Shown here: positions 25,221 through 38,400 of the stretch, in pieces
How positions within the stretch are numbered: the stretch's first letter is position 1
How the letters are laid out: each line of letters begins with the position of its first letter
NCBI RefSeq assembly: GCF_001399685.1
Contig: NZ_JTHN01000005.1
Coordinates: forward strand, 21,660-85,659
Direction of reading: 5' to 3'
Origin: Paenibacillus sp. A3
GTDB lineage: Bacteria; Bacillota; Bacilli; Paenibacillales; NBRC-103111
Length of the DNA stretch: 64,000 bases
Notes under the pieces: generated by a model
Database searches by the model: none
Seen by the model: the letters and a program-made list of their open reading frames with translations, nothing else
What the model was told of the DNA's origin: nothing
Program-made: the position numbers and the translations under genes

Positions 25221-26405
25221 ATGAAGCGAGTAGCTTTACTATTTCCAGGTCAAGGGTCCCAATACGAAGGAATGGGCAAGATTTGGTCCAAAAAATTTCA
25301 AGGCGCCGACCGATGGTTCGAGGAAGCGAATGACATCCTCGGGTATGACTTAAAGTCGATTTGTACCGAAGGCAGCGCCGCCATACTGTCGAGAACGGAG
25401 TATACGCAGTCGGCTCTGCTGACGGTAAGCGTTATTGCCTTGGAACAGTACAGGCAAGAGATTGGCATCGTTCCCGCGTTTTCCGCCGGACACAGTCTCG
25501 GGGAATATTCCGCGCTGGTGAGCAGCGGCGTTCTCTCGTTTGCGGACGCCTTGCGTCTGGTGCAGCAGCGGGGAATCGCTATGCAGGAGGCCGCCGATGC
25601 CGGCCTGGGCGAGATGGCCGCCGTGCGTGGCGAGGAGCTTGAGACGCTGGAATCTTTGTGCGAAAAGCATTCGTCGCCGGGTCAGCCCGTTGCCATCGGT
25701 TGCTACAATTCGCCACGGCAGTATGTGCTGACAGGCCATCAAGCAGCCGTTGCCCGGGTAACGATCGCAGCGGAGCTGAGAGGCGCTCAAGTTACCCGTT
25801 TGCCTGTCAGCGGTCCGTTTCACAGTCTGCTGATGTCACAAGTTGCGGAGCGTTTGTCCGGCGTGATGCGAAAGTTTACGTTCCGGGAAAGCCAATGGCC
25901 GGTCATATCCAACGTCACGGCGCTGCCGTATGCCAATGCGGAGCAAATCCGGGACGGTTTGATTTTACAGATGACGCATCCTGTCAAATGGCTGCAAACG
26001 ATGCGGTATTTGGAGGAGCAGAAGGTGGAGCTCGCCGTCGAATTAGGTCCACGGTCCGTCTTGAAAAATTTGGCGAATGATATGACCGATAAGATTCGGT
26101 CGTTCGCTTTCGAGCGGGAAGAGGACGCTTTCGAACTGGCCCGGCGGTTTCCGCTTCACGATTTTATATCCGGCTGCTTGTCGGAAGCGATAGCTGCACC
26201 CAATGCCAATTTTAACGAGGAGGAATACCGTACCGGTGTGATCCAGCCGGTGCGCAAGCTGAAGGAAATGCTGCAAAGCGCAAAAGAAAGCGGTGTCACA
26301 GGAGCGGGAACTGAGGCCCGCGCGCAAAGAAAGGAAGCATTGGATTGCATGCGGCTTGTGCTGCAGACCAAGCGGGGGCAGGAAGGAAAAGAGTGTTCTC
26401 AATGA
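25221..26405 (+). CDS. Trans-acting malonyl-CoA acyltransferase, FenF/ItuD-like
   Basis: This is a 394-residue acyltransferase. The FabD-type motifs are GQGSQYEGMGK at the N-terminus, GHSLGEYSAL with the nucleophile Ser, and GPFHSLLM carrying the catalytic His. It loads malonyl onto an acyl carrier domain. A C-terminal extension beyond about residue 310 is typical of FenF/ItuD/MycA-associated transacylases rather than housekeeping FabD. The ATG at 25221 follows AAAAGGGG; the ATG at 25194 precedes that site. It is 26 bases upstream of the giant synthetase, whose ketosynthase has no built-in acyltransferase, so it supplies the extender unit in trans. Confidence 0.88.
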   Translation: MKRVALLFPGQGSQYEGMGKIWSKKFQGADRWFEEANDILGYDLKSICTEGSAAILSRTEYTQSALLTVSVIALEQYRQEIGIVPAFSAGHSLGEYSALVSSGVLSFADALRLVQQRGIAMQEAADAGLGEMAAVRGEELETLESLCEKHSSPGQPVAIGCYNSPRQYVLTGHQAAVARVTIAAELRGAQVTRLPVSGPFHSLLMSQVAERLSGVMRKFTFRESQWPVISNVTALPYANAEQIRDGLILQMTHPVKWLQTMRYLEEQKVELAVELGPRSVLKNLANDMTDKIRSFAFEREEDAFELARRFPLHDFISGCLSEAIAAPNANFNEEEYRTGVIQPVRKLKEMLQSAKESGVTGAGTEARAQRKEALDCMRLVLQTKRGQEGKECSQ

Positions 26406-26431
26406 CTTCAACCTAGTTGCGGAGGGATACG

Positions 26432-29400
26432 ATGAATCAGTTTCTAACGTTAGTCGACGTCCTGCAAGACCGAAGCAGGCTGGCAACAAGAGGCATCACT
26501 TACATTTCCGGAGACCAGCAGGAGGAGTACGAGTCTTACGGAATCTTGTTCGACCGGGCGCTTTGCGTGCTTCACGAGCTGCAGAGCAGCGGCATGAAGC
26601 CCGGGGATGAATTGCTGATGCAAATCGACGATAACCGCACGTTTCTCAACGTGTTCTGGGGCTGCCTGCTAGGAGGCATCATACCGGTGCCCGTCACGGT
26701 AGGCAACAACGACGAGCACAAAATGAAGCTGTTTAAAATATGGGGGACGCTCAACCGTCCTTATCTGATGAGCGATGCCAAAGCGCTGGACCAGTTGGAG
26801 AAATACGCCGGGGAAAACGAACTGCAAAATTCGTTCGAAGCGCTGAAGCAAACGGTTTTATTTACGGATAAACTTGATTTTTCCTCTCAGAATAGAGGGA
26901 TTATTTACCCGGCTAAACCGGAACAGCTTGCCTTCATCCAGTTCTCCTCCGGTTCGACCGGTGACCCGAAAGGGGTTATGCTGACACATGAAAATCTGGT
27001 CCACAATATTCGCGATTGTGCGTCGGGAGCGCGCATGGACGAGAGTGACAGCTACCTCGGCTGGATGCCCTTGACGCATGATTTGGGGTTGATCGCTTTT
27101 CACTTGACCTGCGTCATCGCCAACGCCAATCAGTACATTATGCCGACGGCGCTGTTTATCCGGCGCCCGACCTTGTGGCTGAAAAAGGCGTCCGAGCACC
27201 GAGTGACCCAGATCTGCTCTCCGAACTTCGGCTATAAATTTTTCTTGGTCCAATATAAACCGGAGACAGCCGCAGACTGGGACTTGTCGCACATCCGAAT
27301 CGTATACAACGGCGCCGAGCCGATTTCTACCGAGATTTGCGATCAGTTCCTTGATGCGATGGAGAAACACGGGCTTCGGAGATCGGCGATGCTGTGCGTC
27401 TACGGGATGGCGGAAGCCTGCGTCGGTGTTTCCCATCCACCGCTGGGAGAAATGTCTCTTCCCGTACATTTGAACCGGGAGCGGCTGAACATCGGCGAAG
27501 CGGTCGTGCCCATCGAGCCTTCCAACAACCGCTGCGTAACCTTCGTCGATGTCGGCTATCCGCTCGCAAGCTGTCATATCCGCATCTGCGACGATGACGA
27601 TACGGTGCTGGCCGACAACGTGATCGGGCACATTCAAATCAGCGGAAAAAATGTGACTTCCAGCTATTACAATAACCCGCAGGCGACGGCCAAAGTGAAG
27701 ACGGCGGACGACTGGCTCAAAACCGGCGATCTTGGCTTTATGCGCAGCGGGCGGCTCGTCATCACCGGACGGGCGAAGGATATTATTTTTGTGAACGGAC
27801 AGAACATTTATCCTCACGATATCGAGCGGGTCGCTGAAGAAGTCGACGGTGTGGAGCTTGGCAAGGTGGCGGTGTGCGGCGTTCATGATGCCGGGGCCCG
27901 GCAGGACCGCATTGTCGTCTTTGTGATGCATACGAAGAAGGTTGAGGATTTCGTTCCGGTCGCCCGTCGGCTGAGGAAGCATCTGAACTATCGGGGCGGC
28001 TGGGACCTTCACGATATTGTGCCGATCCGGCGTATCCCCAAAACAACGAGCGGCAAGGTGCAGCGCTTCAAGCTGTCACAGGAGTACGAAGCCGGCCAGT
28101 ACCAGCCGCTCTCGGAGCAGTTGGCCGAGCTGCTGCGGAAGGAAAAAGAGGCGAGGCCCGTCGCTATTCCGCAGAACGAAGCCGAGCGAAAGCTGCTTGA
28201 TATCTGCAGGCAAATTTTGCAGACCGATGCCATCGGCACCGACGAAAGCTACTTCGATCTCGGCGCGAATTCGCTGCAGCTGACGCAAATGGCGGAGCAG
28301 CTGGAAAGCCAGCTCGGCGTGAACATCGCCGTGACCGACTTCTTTTCGTATCCGACCATCGCGAAGCTGGCTGCCTATATCGCCGAAGGAGAGCAAGAAG
28401 CGTCCGCAGATCGCGAACCCGAGACGGAAGACCCAAGGGACCGGGATATTGCGATTATCGGCATGGATGGCAAGTTTCCCCAAGCGGATACGCTGGAGCA
28501 ATTCTGGGCGAATCTGGCGGAAGGCAAAGACTGCATCGGACCTTTTAACGAAAAAAGAACGAAGGACGCCGAGTCCTATATCGCCCATCTGCATACCGGA
28601 GATCGGGATCTTCAACCGGTGGAGGGCGGTTATTTGGACGAGATCGATACGTTCGACTATTCGTTCTTCCGGCTGACGCCACGCGAAGCGTCGCTGATGG
28701 ACCCGAACCAGCGTCTTTTTCTCCAGACGGCGTGGAGCGCCATCGAAGACGCGGGATACGGCGGAACTTCGTTGTCCGGCAAAAAAGTCGGCGTATACGT
28801 CGGATTTTCCAAAACGAGCTTCGAATACGAGCGCCTGCTGACGGAAGTCGCGCCGGAAGCGCTGCCTCATTTTGTAATCGGCAACCTGCCGTCGATCATC
28901 TCGAGCCGCATCGCGTACCTGCTTGACTTGAAAGGGCCTGCGGTCACGGTAGACACCGCCTGCTCGTCTTCGCTCGTCGCGGTGCATCTCGCCTGCCAGG
29001 CGATTCTTGGCGGGGATTGCGAGATGGCGCTGGCGGGCGGCGTCAAGACCATTCTGCTGCCGCACAAGGCGGGCATCGGCATGGAATCTTCCGACGGCCG
29101 TGCCAGAGCGTTCGATGACAATTCGGACGGAACGGGCTGGGGCGAGGGGGTCGGTGCCGTGCTTCTGAAGCCTCTGCGCAAAGCCGTGGAGGACGGGGAC
29201 AACATTGTCGCCGTTATTAAAGGGAGTGCGATCAATCAGGACGGAAGCACGGTCGGCATCTCAGCTCCGAACGCCTCGTCGCAAGCGGAAGTGATTGCGC
29301 AGGCTTGGCGCAATGCGCGCGTCGATCCGGAAACGATCACGTACATCGAAGCGCACGGGACGGGAACAAAGCTGGGCGATCCCGTCGAAATCGACGGCTT

Positions 29401-32400
29401 GACGAAAGCGTTCCGCAAACAAACGCAGCGCAAGCAGTTTTGCGCCCTCGGCACGGTGAAAACAAACATCGGGCATTTATACGAAGCAGCGGGGATCGCC
29501 GGTTTGATCAAAGCGGTGCTGTCGCTTCGGCATCGGCAAATTGCCCCCTTGGTGCATTTCCGTCAGCCCAATAGCAAGATCAGCTTCGAGGAATCGCCGG
29601 TTTACCCCAACACGGAGCTGGCGGATTGGCAGCCGGACGGGATTCCGAGAAGATGCGGCATCAGCTCGTTCGGATTCAGCGGGACGAACTGTCATATGGT
29701 GCTGGAAGAGTATGTTCCTGACGATACGGCGCCGGTCCTGCCGAATCCATCCGACAGCGGGCCGATGCTGTTGACCTTGTCGGCGCGCAGCGAAACCGCG
29801 CTGCGGACGATGGTCGGGCGGTATGCGGAGCTGTTCGAACGCCGCCCGGAGCTGGATATGCGCAGCGTATGCTTTACGGCGAATACGGGGCGGAGCCACT
29901 TGACGCACCGGATTGCCGTAACCGATGCCGGAGCTGCCGAGCTGCGGGCGAAAGTGATTCGGCTGCATAGCGAAGGCTTGGCGGAGGAAGGCGTATATCG
30001 GAGCGGAGCCGGCGGAACGGCTGAGAGTCCGTCCGGAGAGACTGCGCTCTTGCGCATTGATACGGAAGAGGGCGTGGCTCAAGTAGCGCTGCGGTATGTA
30101 CAGGGAGCGAAGATCGACTGGAGCTCGCTGTACGCGGATCGGCGCTATCCGAGGGTGTCGCTGCCCACGTACCCGTTTGAGCTGAAAAGATGCTGGATCG
30201 ATGTGCCCGCAGTACGGTTCGAGCGCAGCGACACGATGCCAGCCTCGGCTGCGATAGCAGATAAAGCAGAGGAGCGTGTTAAATCGATGAATGATCATTC
30301 CGGCACAGAGGCCGTTTCCGATCTCCATCGGCAATCGGTCAGAATTTCCCTGATGCAGATGATCCGTAACGTATCGCAGTTGGACATGGACGAGCTTCAA
30401 CCGCAAACGCACTTTCTGGAGCTCGGACTGGACTCGATCGTCTTAACTCAGGTGCAGCACGGCATTAAAAATACGTTTGAGCTGGATATTCCGATGAACA
30501 GCTTCTTCGAATCGTTAACGAATCTGGAGCTGTTAACGGATTACATCGCGCAGCATACGGCGCTGACGCAGCCTCTTGCCCCGCAGGTCCGGGAGGAGGG
30601 GAACAAGCCGGCTCCGGTTGCTCAACCGTCAAGCCAGGGATCGGCACCTGCGTCTGCATCTGCGTCCGGCTATTGGGAGGCGCCTCTCGCTGCAGCGGAT
30701 CGAGATCTGCCGCTTCCGGCAAACGCCGCCTCTGCCGGAGTGGAACGCATCATGGAGCAGCAACTCCGCCTGATGTCCCAACAGCTTGACGTGCTGAGGC
30801 TGCATCCGGGGCCTTCACCGGCCGTGCTGCGCGAGCAGGCCGCATTACCTGCACCCGGCGTTGTTTCCCGGCCGGACAATCTCGTTCATGCAGATGCAAG
30901 CAGGGAGGTGGCGGCCGCATCGAGCGTTTCCGCCGTCCGCCAGCCGGAAAGCGCCGAGGCGAAGCCGTTTACGCCCTTCAAGACGATCGACGTGAAAGTG
31001 CGCGAATCGCTGCCGTTCCGGCAAGAGAAGCATCTGCGCGATTTGATTGAACGGTATACGGCCCGCACCCGCCGGACGAAGGAATACACGGAGAAATACC
31101 GCCCCGTCTATGCGAACAACCGCAATGTGGCCGGTTTCCGGCCGGTGCTGAAGGAAATGGTGTACCAGATCGTGGCGGAACGGGCTGAAGGCTCTAAAAT
31201 CTGGGATCTGGACGGCAATGAATATATCGATCTGACCATGGGCTTCGGCGTCAATTTGTTCGGACACAATCCGGATTTTATCCGGGAAAAAATTGAAGCC
31301 GGGCTGCAAAACGGCATGTGCGTAGGACCGATGTCCAATCTGGCCGGACAGGTAGCCGAAGGCATATGCAAAATGACGGGAGTAGAGCGCATCGCGCTGT
31401 TCAACACCGGCACGGAAGCCGTGATGGTGGCGCTGCGTCTGGCCCGGGCGGCAACCGGACGGGCGAAGGTCGTGCTGTTTGCCGGATCGTATCACGGCAC
31501 GTTCGACGGCGTGCTGGCGCTCGGCAGCGCCGGAGCGGATCAAGAGCACTCCGTGCCATTGGCACCGGGCATTCTGCAGCATATGGTCGACGATGTAGTC
31601 GTGCTGAATTATGGCACGGAAGAGGCGCTGTCCTACCTTCGCGCCCATGCGCACGATCTGGCGGCCGTGCTCGTGGAACCGGTGCAAAGCCGGCGGCCCG
31701 ACTTCCAGCCGCAGGCGTTTCTGACGGAAGTCCGCCGGATTACGGCGCAATCGGGCACCGCGTTTATTTTCGACGAGGTGATTACGGGCTTCCGCGTGCA
31801 TCCCGGAGGCGCACAGGCGTGGTTCGGCATCCAAGCCGATCTTGTGACCTACGGCAAAGTCATCGGAGGCGGCTTGCCGATCGGCATCGTGGGCGGGAAG
31901 GCGATGTTCATGGACGGGATCGACGGCGGCATCTGGCGCTTCGGCGACGATTCGTATCCGCAGCAGGAGCAGCGCCGGACGTTCGTTGCCGGCACCTTCT
32001 GCCATCATCCGCTGGCGATGGCGGCCGCTCTGGCCGTGCTGGAGAAGCTTGAACAAAGCGGAGGGAAGCTGCAGGCCGAGTTGAACGCCAGAACGACAGC
32101 TTTGGCGGCGGAGCTGAACGAGTATTTTGTCCAAGACAACGTACCGATGAAAGTCGTCCACTTCGGTTCCTTGCTCCGCTTCGTGCTCAAAGGCGATTTG
32201 GAGCTGTTCTTCTATCATATGCTCGATCAAGGAGTCTATATCTGGGAGGGTCGCAACTGCTTCCTGTCGACGGCCCATACGGAATCGGATATCCGCCGGA
32301 TCATTCAGGCGGTGAAAGACAGCATCCGGGAGCTGCGCGACGGCGGCTTCTTGCCGGATGTGCCTCCGGACGGGGGCGGTCCGGGGAAAAGGTCCCTGCC

Positions 32401-35400
32401 TGCACCGGAATCGGGGGATAAAGGGTCTGATGCGGTTATTTCCTTGACGCCGGAGCAGAAGCAGCTGTGGTTTGCCTCGATGTCCGGCCGGAGCGAAGCG
32501 CAATCGCTGCACGAGACCGCGCTGCTTCGGCTGTGCGGGCCTCTGCGCATCGAAGCGTGGAGCGAAGCGGTCAACGCCGTCGTCCGGCGGCACGAAGCGC
32601 TGCGCACCTATATGAGGGGAGACGGGGAGACGCAGGTTGTCGCACCCGAGATGACGATCCGCATTCCGCTGCTCGATGTAAGCGACTGCGCCGCCGACGT
32701 GCAAGAGCAGCGCCAGCGCGAATGGCTGGACCGGAATGCGGACGCTCCGTTCGGCATGTCGGCGGTCGAGCCATTGTTTCGCATCGGCCTGCTGAAAAAA
32801 TCCGGGGACGAGCACGTCGCGCTGTTTACGTTTCATCATTTGATCGCCGACGGCTGGTCCATGGGCGTGTTCATCCAAGAGCTGGAGCGTATATACTCCG
32901 CGCTCGTACGACAGGAGAGCTGGGCGCTCCCTGACCCGGTCGCTTTCCGGGACTATGCCGCTTGGCAGCGGAATAAGCTTGACCAGCCGGAAAGCCGGGA
33001 AGCCGCAGCGTACTGGGCGGCTTTGTCCGACAGGCGGCTCCCGGTGCTGGAGCTGCCGTCGCTCACGCGGGGAACGTCGGTTCCGACCTCCCGTGGAGGC
33101 CGGCATACGGTTATGCTGGACAGCCGGCTTGCGAAGGAGCTGAAAGCGGCCAGCATCCGGCTGGGCAGCAGCTTGTTCGTGACGCTGCTGTCCGCGTTCC
33201 AACTGTTTTTGCACCGGCTGACCGGGCTGCAGCAGATCACGGTGGGCATACCGACAGCCGGACAAGCACAGATGGAGGCTTTCTCGCTCATCGGCAACTG
33301 CGTCAATCTGCTGCCGGTCGCGAGCGAGGTCAAGCCGGAGCTTACGTTTGCCGAATATACACAAGCCGTCAAGAGCGGAATGAACGAGATCGAACCGTTT
33401 CAGCCTTACAGCTTTGCCGCCTTGGCGGAAAGGGGGCTCGGGCATCTGCCGGCGATCACGGCCGTCTTCAATATGGACCGTCTGCCGAGGCTCCGCTTCC
33501 ACGGGCTGGATGCCGAGCTGCTGCCGAACCCGATTTCGTACAGCAAATACGAGCTTTTCCTGAATGCGATCGAGATCGGAAGCGAGCTGCGGCTCGATTT
33601 CGATTACAGCGCCGATTTGTTCTCGGCCGAAACGATCCGGACATGGGCGCGGTATTATGTGCATTTGCTGCATTCGATCGCTCGAGAGCAGACGTTTCGC
33701 ATTTCCGGGCTTGCCTTGTTGAGCGCCGGTGAAATCGCGCAAAAATGGGCGGCTTGGGCGGCCCTTGCCGATGCGGAAGGCAGCTATCCTTGCGTGCTGG
33801 ATGCATACCACCAGCCGGTTCCGTCAGGAACGATGGGGGAGCTGTACATCGATCGGCCTACGGACGGGAGTTCCCGGAATTCCCGGGACTCCTTACTTCG
33901 CACCGGAGAATGGGTGCATTGTGCGGAAGACGGCAAGCTGACGCCTGTCGGAAAAACGTCCCGTTTTGTCCGGCTTCGCGGACATCAGGTCAACCTCCAG
34001 CAACTGGAGGAGCACGTACGTCGTACGTTCGGTCTTCACGCATGCGCCTTTACCGTTCGCTCAGAAGCAGACACGGACACCGCTGCCGATCTGACCGCAT
34101 ACATCGTTGCCGATCCGTCACATCCTTGGGAGGAGTCCGAGCTCAAGCAAGCGATGAGCGCAGCGCTCCCGGATTACATGCAGCCCCGCTACGTGATCAA
34201 GATGGCGGGCCTCCCGCTAACGCCAAGCGGAGAGACGGACTGGCCGCAGCTGCCGGAGCCCGGAGAAGGAGGCGGCTTTGCCGCAACCTCCGATGTTCAT
34301 GGCGGAGACGAGACGGAGGAGACGCTGGTCCGCATCTGGAAGGAAGTGCTTGGGGCGGCGAACGTGGGCCGTCGCGATAACTTTTTCCAGCTGGGCGGGG
34401 ACTCCCTGAAAGCAACGGTGATTTTGTCGAGAGTGAATAAGGAATTCCATGTGCATATTCCGCTCGGTCACCTGTTCGAGCTTCAAACCATTGACGAGCT
34501 CGCCCAATATATCCGGGGCGGGGAAAAGGGCGCCTACGCGCCGATTGTGCCGGTGGAGCGCCGGGAGGCGTACCCCGTATCGTCATCGCAAAAGCGCATG
34601 TACGTGCTGCATCAGCAAGGCGACAGCACGACATATAACATTTCCGGGCAGCTTAAGATCGAAGGGAAGCTGGATACGGCGCGTTTGATCGAAGCGCTCC
34701 GGGAAGTATTCGGGAGGCACGAGTCGCTGCGCACTTATTTTGCGCTGGAGGATGGCGAGATCATTCAGAAAATCAGCCCGGACGCCGTATTGAACGTCGA
34801 GGTGACGTGCATTAGCGAGGAAGAGGCGGACGAAGCGCGAGCGCGGTTTGTCCGGCCGTTCGATCTCGGCCTGGCTCCGCTGTTCCGCGCCGAGCTGCTG
34901 CAATTTGCGGTCGACCGCTTTACGCTTTTGGTCGATATGCATCATGCCGTGGCTGACGGATTTTCGATGGCCGTGCTGCTGGACGAGCTGCTGCAAACGT
35001 ACCAGGGAAGGCAGCTGGCGCCAAGAAACGTGCATTACAAGGACTTTGCCGTCTGGCAGCAGAACCGGATCGCCGAAGGCGTCTTTCAGCAGCAGGAAGC
35101 ATATTGGTTAAGCGAGCTTGGCGGCGAGCTTCCGGTGCTGAACATGCCGATCGATTATCCGCGCCCGCAGCTGCAAAGCTTCGAAGGAGACACCTTCTCT
35201 CTGAAGCTGGACCCCGAGCTGACGGCATCGCTGTACAAGCTGGCGCAGGAGTCGGGAACGACGCTGTATATGGTGCTGCTGGCGGCGTATAATGTCCTGC
35301 TCGCCAACTATTCGGGACAAGACGATATCATCGTCGGGACACCGGTATCCGGCAGAAGACATGCGGACACGGAAGACGTTATAGGGATGTTCGTCGGTAC

Positions 35401-38400
35401 GCTCGCTATGCGGAATCGACCAAGACGGGAACTAACGTTCGATGAATTTTTGCAGGACGTCAAGCGGCAGGCGCTGCTCGCCTTCGAGCATCAGGACTAT
35501 CCGTTTGACGAGCTGATGGAGAAGCTCGAACTCGTGCGGGATTTGAGCCGCAACCCGATTTTCGACACGATGTTTATGCTGCAAAACGAAGCGGTGCACA
35601 CGCTCGAAGCCGGCGGGCTGACGTTCGAATCGGAAGAGCTCAACCCGGGCGTGTCGAAATTTGACTTTTCCTTAAGCGTAACGGCGGACAAGGCAGGACT
35701 TTCCTGCACCTGGGAATATGCGACGAAGCTGTTCACATCGGAAACGATCCGGCGGATGGCGGAGCATTACGTCCGTGTGCTGGAGGGCGTCGTTGCCGGG
35801 CAAGGGCTGCGGCTTTCCGAAATCGATATGCTGACGGAAGCGGAAAAGCGGCAGCTAGAGCGCGTTTCCGGCGAGACGGCGCTGCCGTACCCGACGGTAG
35901 GGACGATCTGCGAGCGGTTCGAGCGGCAGGCGGCCCGGACGCCGGAGCGGACGGCGCTTGTGTTCGGCGGGCAGACGATTTCGTACGGGGAGTTGAATCG
36001 CCAAGCCAACCGGTTGGCGCATCGGCTGCAAACGCTCGGCGTCGGGCCGGATACGCCGGTCGGCGTCTGCCTGGACCGCAGCCCGGAGCTGGTAGCGGGG
36101 TTGCTCGCCGTGCTGAAAGCCGGCGGCGCTTATGTGCCTCTGGACCCCGCGTTGCCGCCGGAGCGGCTTGGCTACATGACGGAGCGCGCGGGAGTGCAGG
36201 CGCTTGTAACGAAGCTTGCGTGGGCGGAAGGGCTCACGGTACGGCCTGATATGGCGGTCGTATGCCTTGATGACGGGACGGCGGGACTAGAAGCGGGGCC
36301 CGAGCATAATCCGGACAGCAAGACGGGGGCCGGGCATTTGATGTATGTGATCTACACTTCCGGCTCCACCGGGACGCCGAAAGGGGCGAGCGTCTACCGG
36401 TCCGGCTTCGAAAATCTGCTGCAATGGTACACCTGCGAATTTGGCATGACGGAAGAGGACCGGGTGCTGATGATCTCGTCGCCCAGCTTTGACTTGACGC
36501 AAAAGAACATTTTCGCCCCGCTCGTGACTGGAGGCCAATTAGTCCTGCTGCCGTCCGGTCCGTATGATGCCGCTGAAGTGGTGGCGCTGATCGAGCGGCA
36601 TGGGATTACGCTCTTGAACGGGACGCCGAGCGCGTTTTATCCGCTGCTGGACATCACCGCGTCAGCGGGATACGGTCCGCTCGCGACGCTGCGGCACGTC
36701 TTCCTCGGAGGAGAGCCGATTGCGGCCGACCGCCTCACGGCATGGACGGCGTCGGAAGCGAGCCGGGCCGAGGTGGTCAATACGTACGGTCCGACGGAAT
36801 GTACGGATGTGACGGTGTATGGCCGTTTGACGAACATGTCGTCCCTGATCGGTAAGCCGGTGCCGATCGGCCGCCCGGTGGCTGGCACGCGCGTGTATAT
36901 TTTGAACCGGGAGCTGGGCTTGCAGCCGATGGGGCTGCCGGGCGAGCTGTGCATCGCGGGGGTGCAGGTCGGCGGCGGCTATGTCGGCGACGCGGAGCTG
37001 ACGGCGGACAAATTCGTGGCGAACCCGTACGGAGACGAGCTGGCGCCGGTCTTGTACCGCACTGGGGATCTGGCGCGGTATTTGCCGGACGGAACGATCG
37101 AGTATTTGGGCCGGATCGACCATCAGGTCAAACTGCGGGGCTACCGGATCGAGCCGGGCGAAATTGAAGCGGCGCTGCGGGAATGCGGAGGCGTCAAAGA
37201 TGCGTTCGTAATGACCCGGGAGGACAGGCCGGGGGACGTCCGGCTCGTCGCCTATGCCGTGCCGGAAGAGGAGGCGGCGTCGGACAGCGGGTTCACGGCG
37301 CTATGGCGCAGCGAGCTGCGCCGCAAGCTGCCGGACTACATGGTGCCGACGGCTATCGTTGTCATGGCGGTGCTTCCGCTATCGCCCAACGGCAAAGTCG
37401 ACCGCAAAGCGCTGCCGGCGCCGGAGGTTGGACTTGTTACGGACGCGGAATACGTCGCTCCGCGCACACCGGTAGAGGCGAAGCTGTCGGAGCTGTGGAA
37501 AGAGGTGCTCGGCCTGTCCGCCGCCGTTGGCGTCAAGGACAACTTTTTCGATCTCGGCGGCCACTCGCTGCGGGCGACCACGCTGGGCGCGAAAATTCAC
37601 CAGTCGCTGAACGTATCGCTGTCGCTGCGGCAAATGTTTCAGCACCCGACGCTTGAGCTGATGGCGCAGGCGATTGAGCGGTTGCAGCCTAGCCCTTATG
37701 GCGACATTCCCGTCGCCGGGCAGCAGGACACGTATCCGCTTTCCTCGGCGCAAAAACGGTTGTACATTTTGAGTCAACTGGAAGGAGCGGCGACCAGCTA
37801 CAACATGCCGGGCGAACTTCTGATGGAAGGTGAGCTGGATGCGGCGCGGCTTGAATCGGCGTTTCGCGGGCTGCTCCGTCGCCATGCCACGCTGCGCACC
37901 TCCTTCGAGCTGGCAGCGGACGGCGAGCCGGTTCAGCGCATTGCGGAGACCGCGGATTTTACGCTGGAGCGCATCCGGGTAAGCGGAGAAGGGGAGGCCA
38001 AAGCGGCAATGGCCGGCTTCATCCGGCCGTTTGATCTGGGGAAGGCGCCGCTCCTGCGGGCAGCTTTGGTGGAAGAAGCGCCGCAGCGCCACCAGCTGCT
38101 GTTTGATATGCACCATCTGATCTCCGACGGGGTGTCGATGAACATCCTGCTGGAAGAGCTGGCTCAACTGTACGAAGGGCAGGAGCTGCCGGCGCTGCGC
38201 CTTCAATACAGGGATTATGCGGCGTGGCAGCAGGCGGACAGCGACAGCGAACGGTTGAGCAAGCAGGAAGCGTATTGGCTGGAACAATTGGGCGGGGAGC
38301 TTCCGATTCTCGATATGCCGACCGATTATGCGAGACCGCCTGCCCGCAGCTTTTCCGGCGGTACGCTGTCCTTTGCGATCGATTCGCGGCAGATGGACGG

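Noticed and set aside
26858..29065. Two long minus-strand frames over the FAAL and KS
   Set aside because: Exactly antisense to well-supported domains and lacking any motif of their own.
30845..33811. Very long minus-strand open frame (988 codons) inside the synthetase
   Set aside because: It is antisense to the aminotransferase/C1 region, with low-complexity Arg/His/Gln-rich translation and no start site; a shadow of high-GC codon use.
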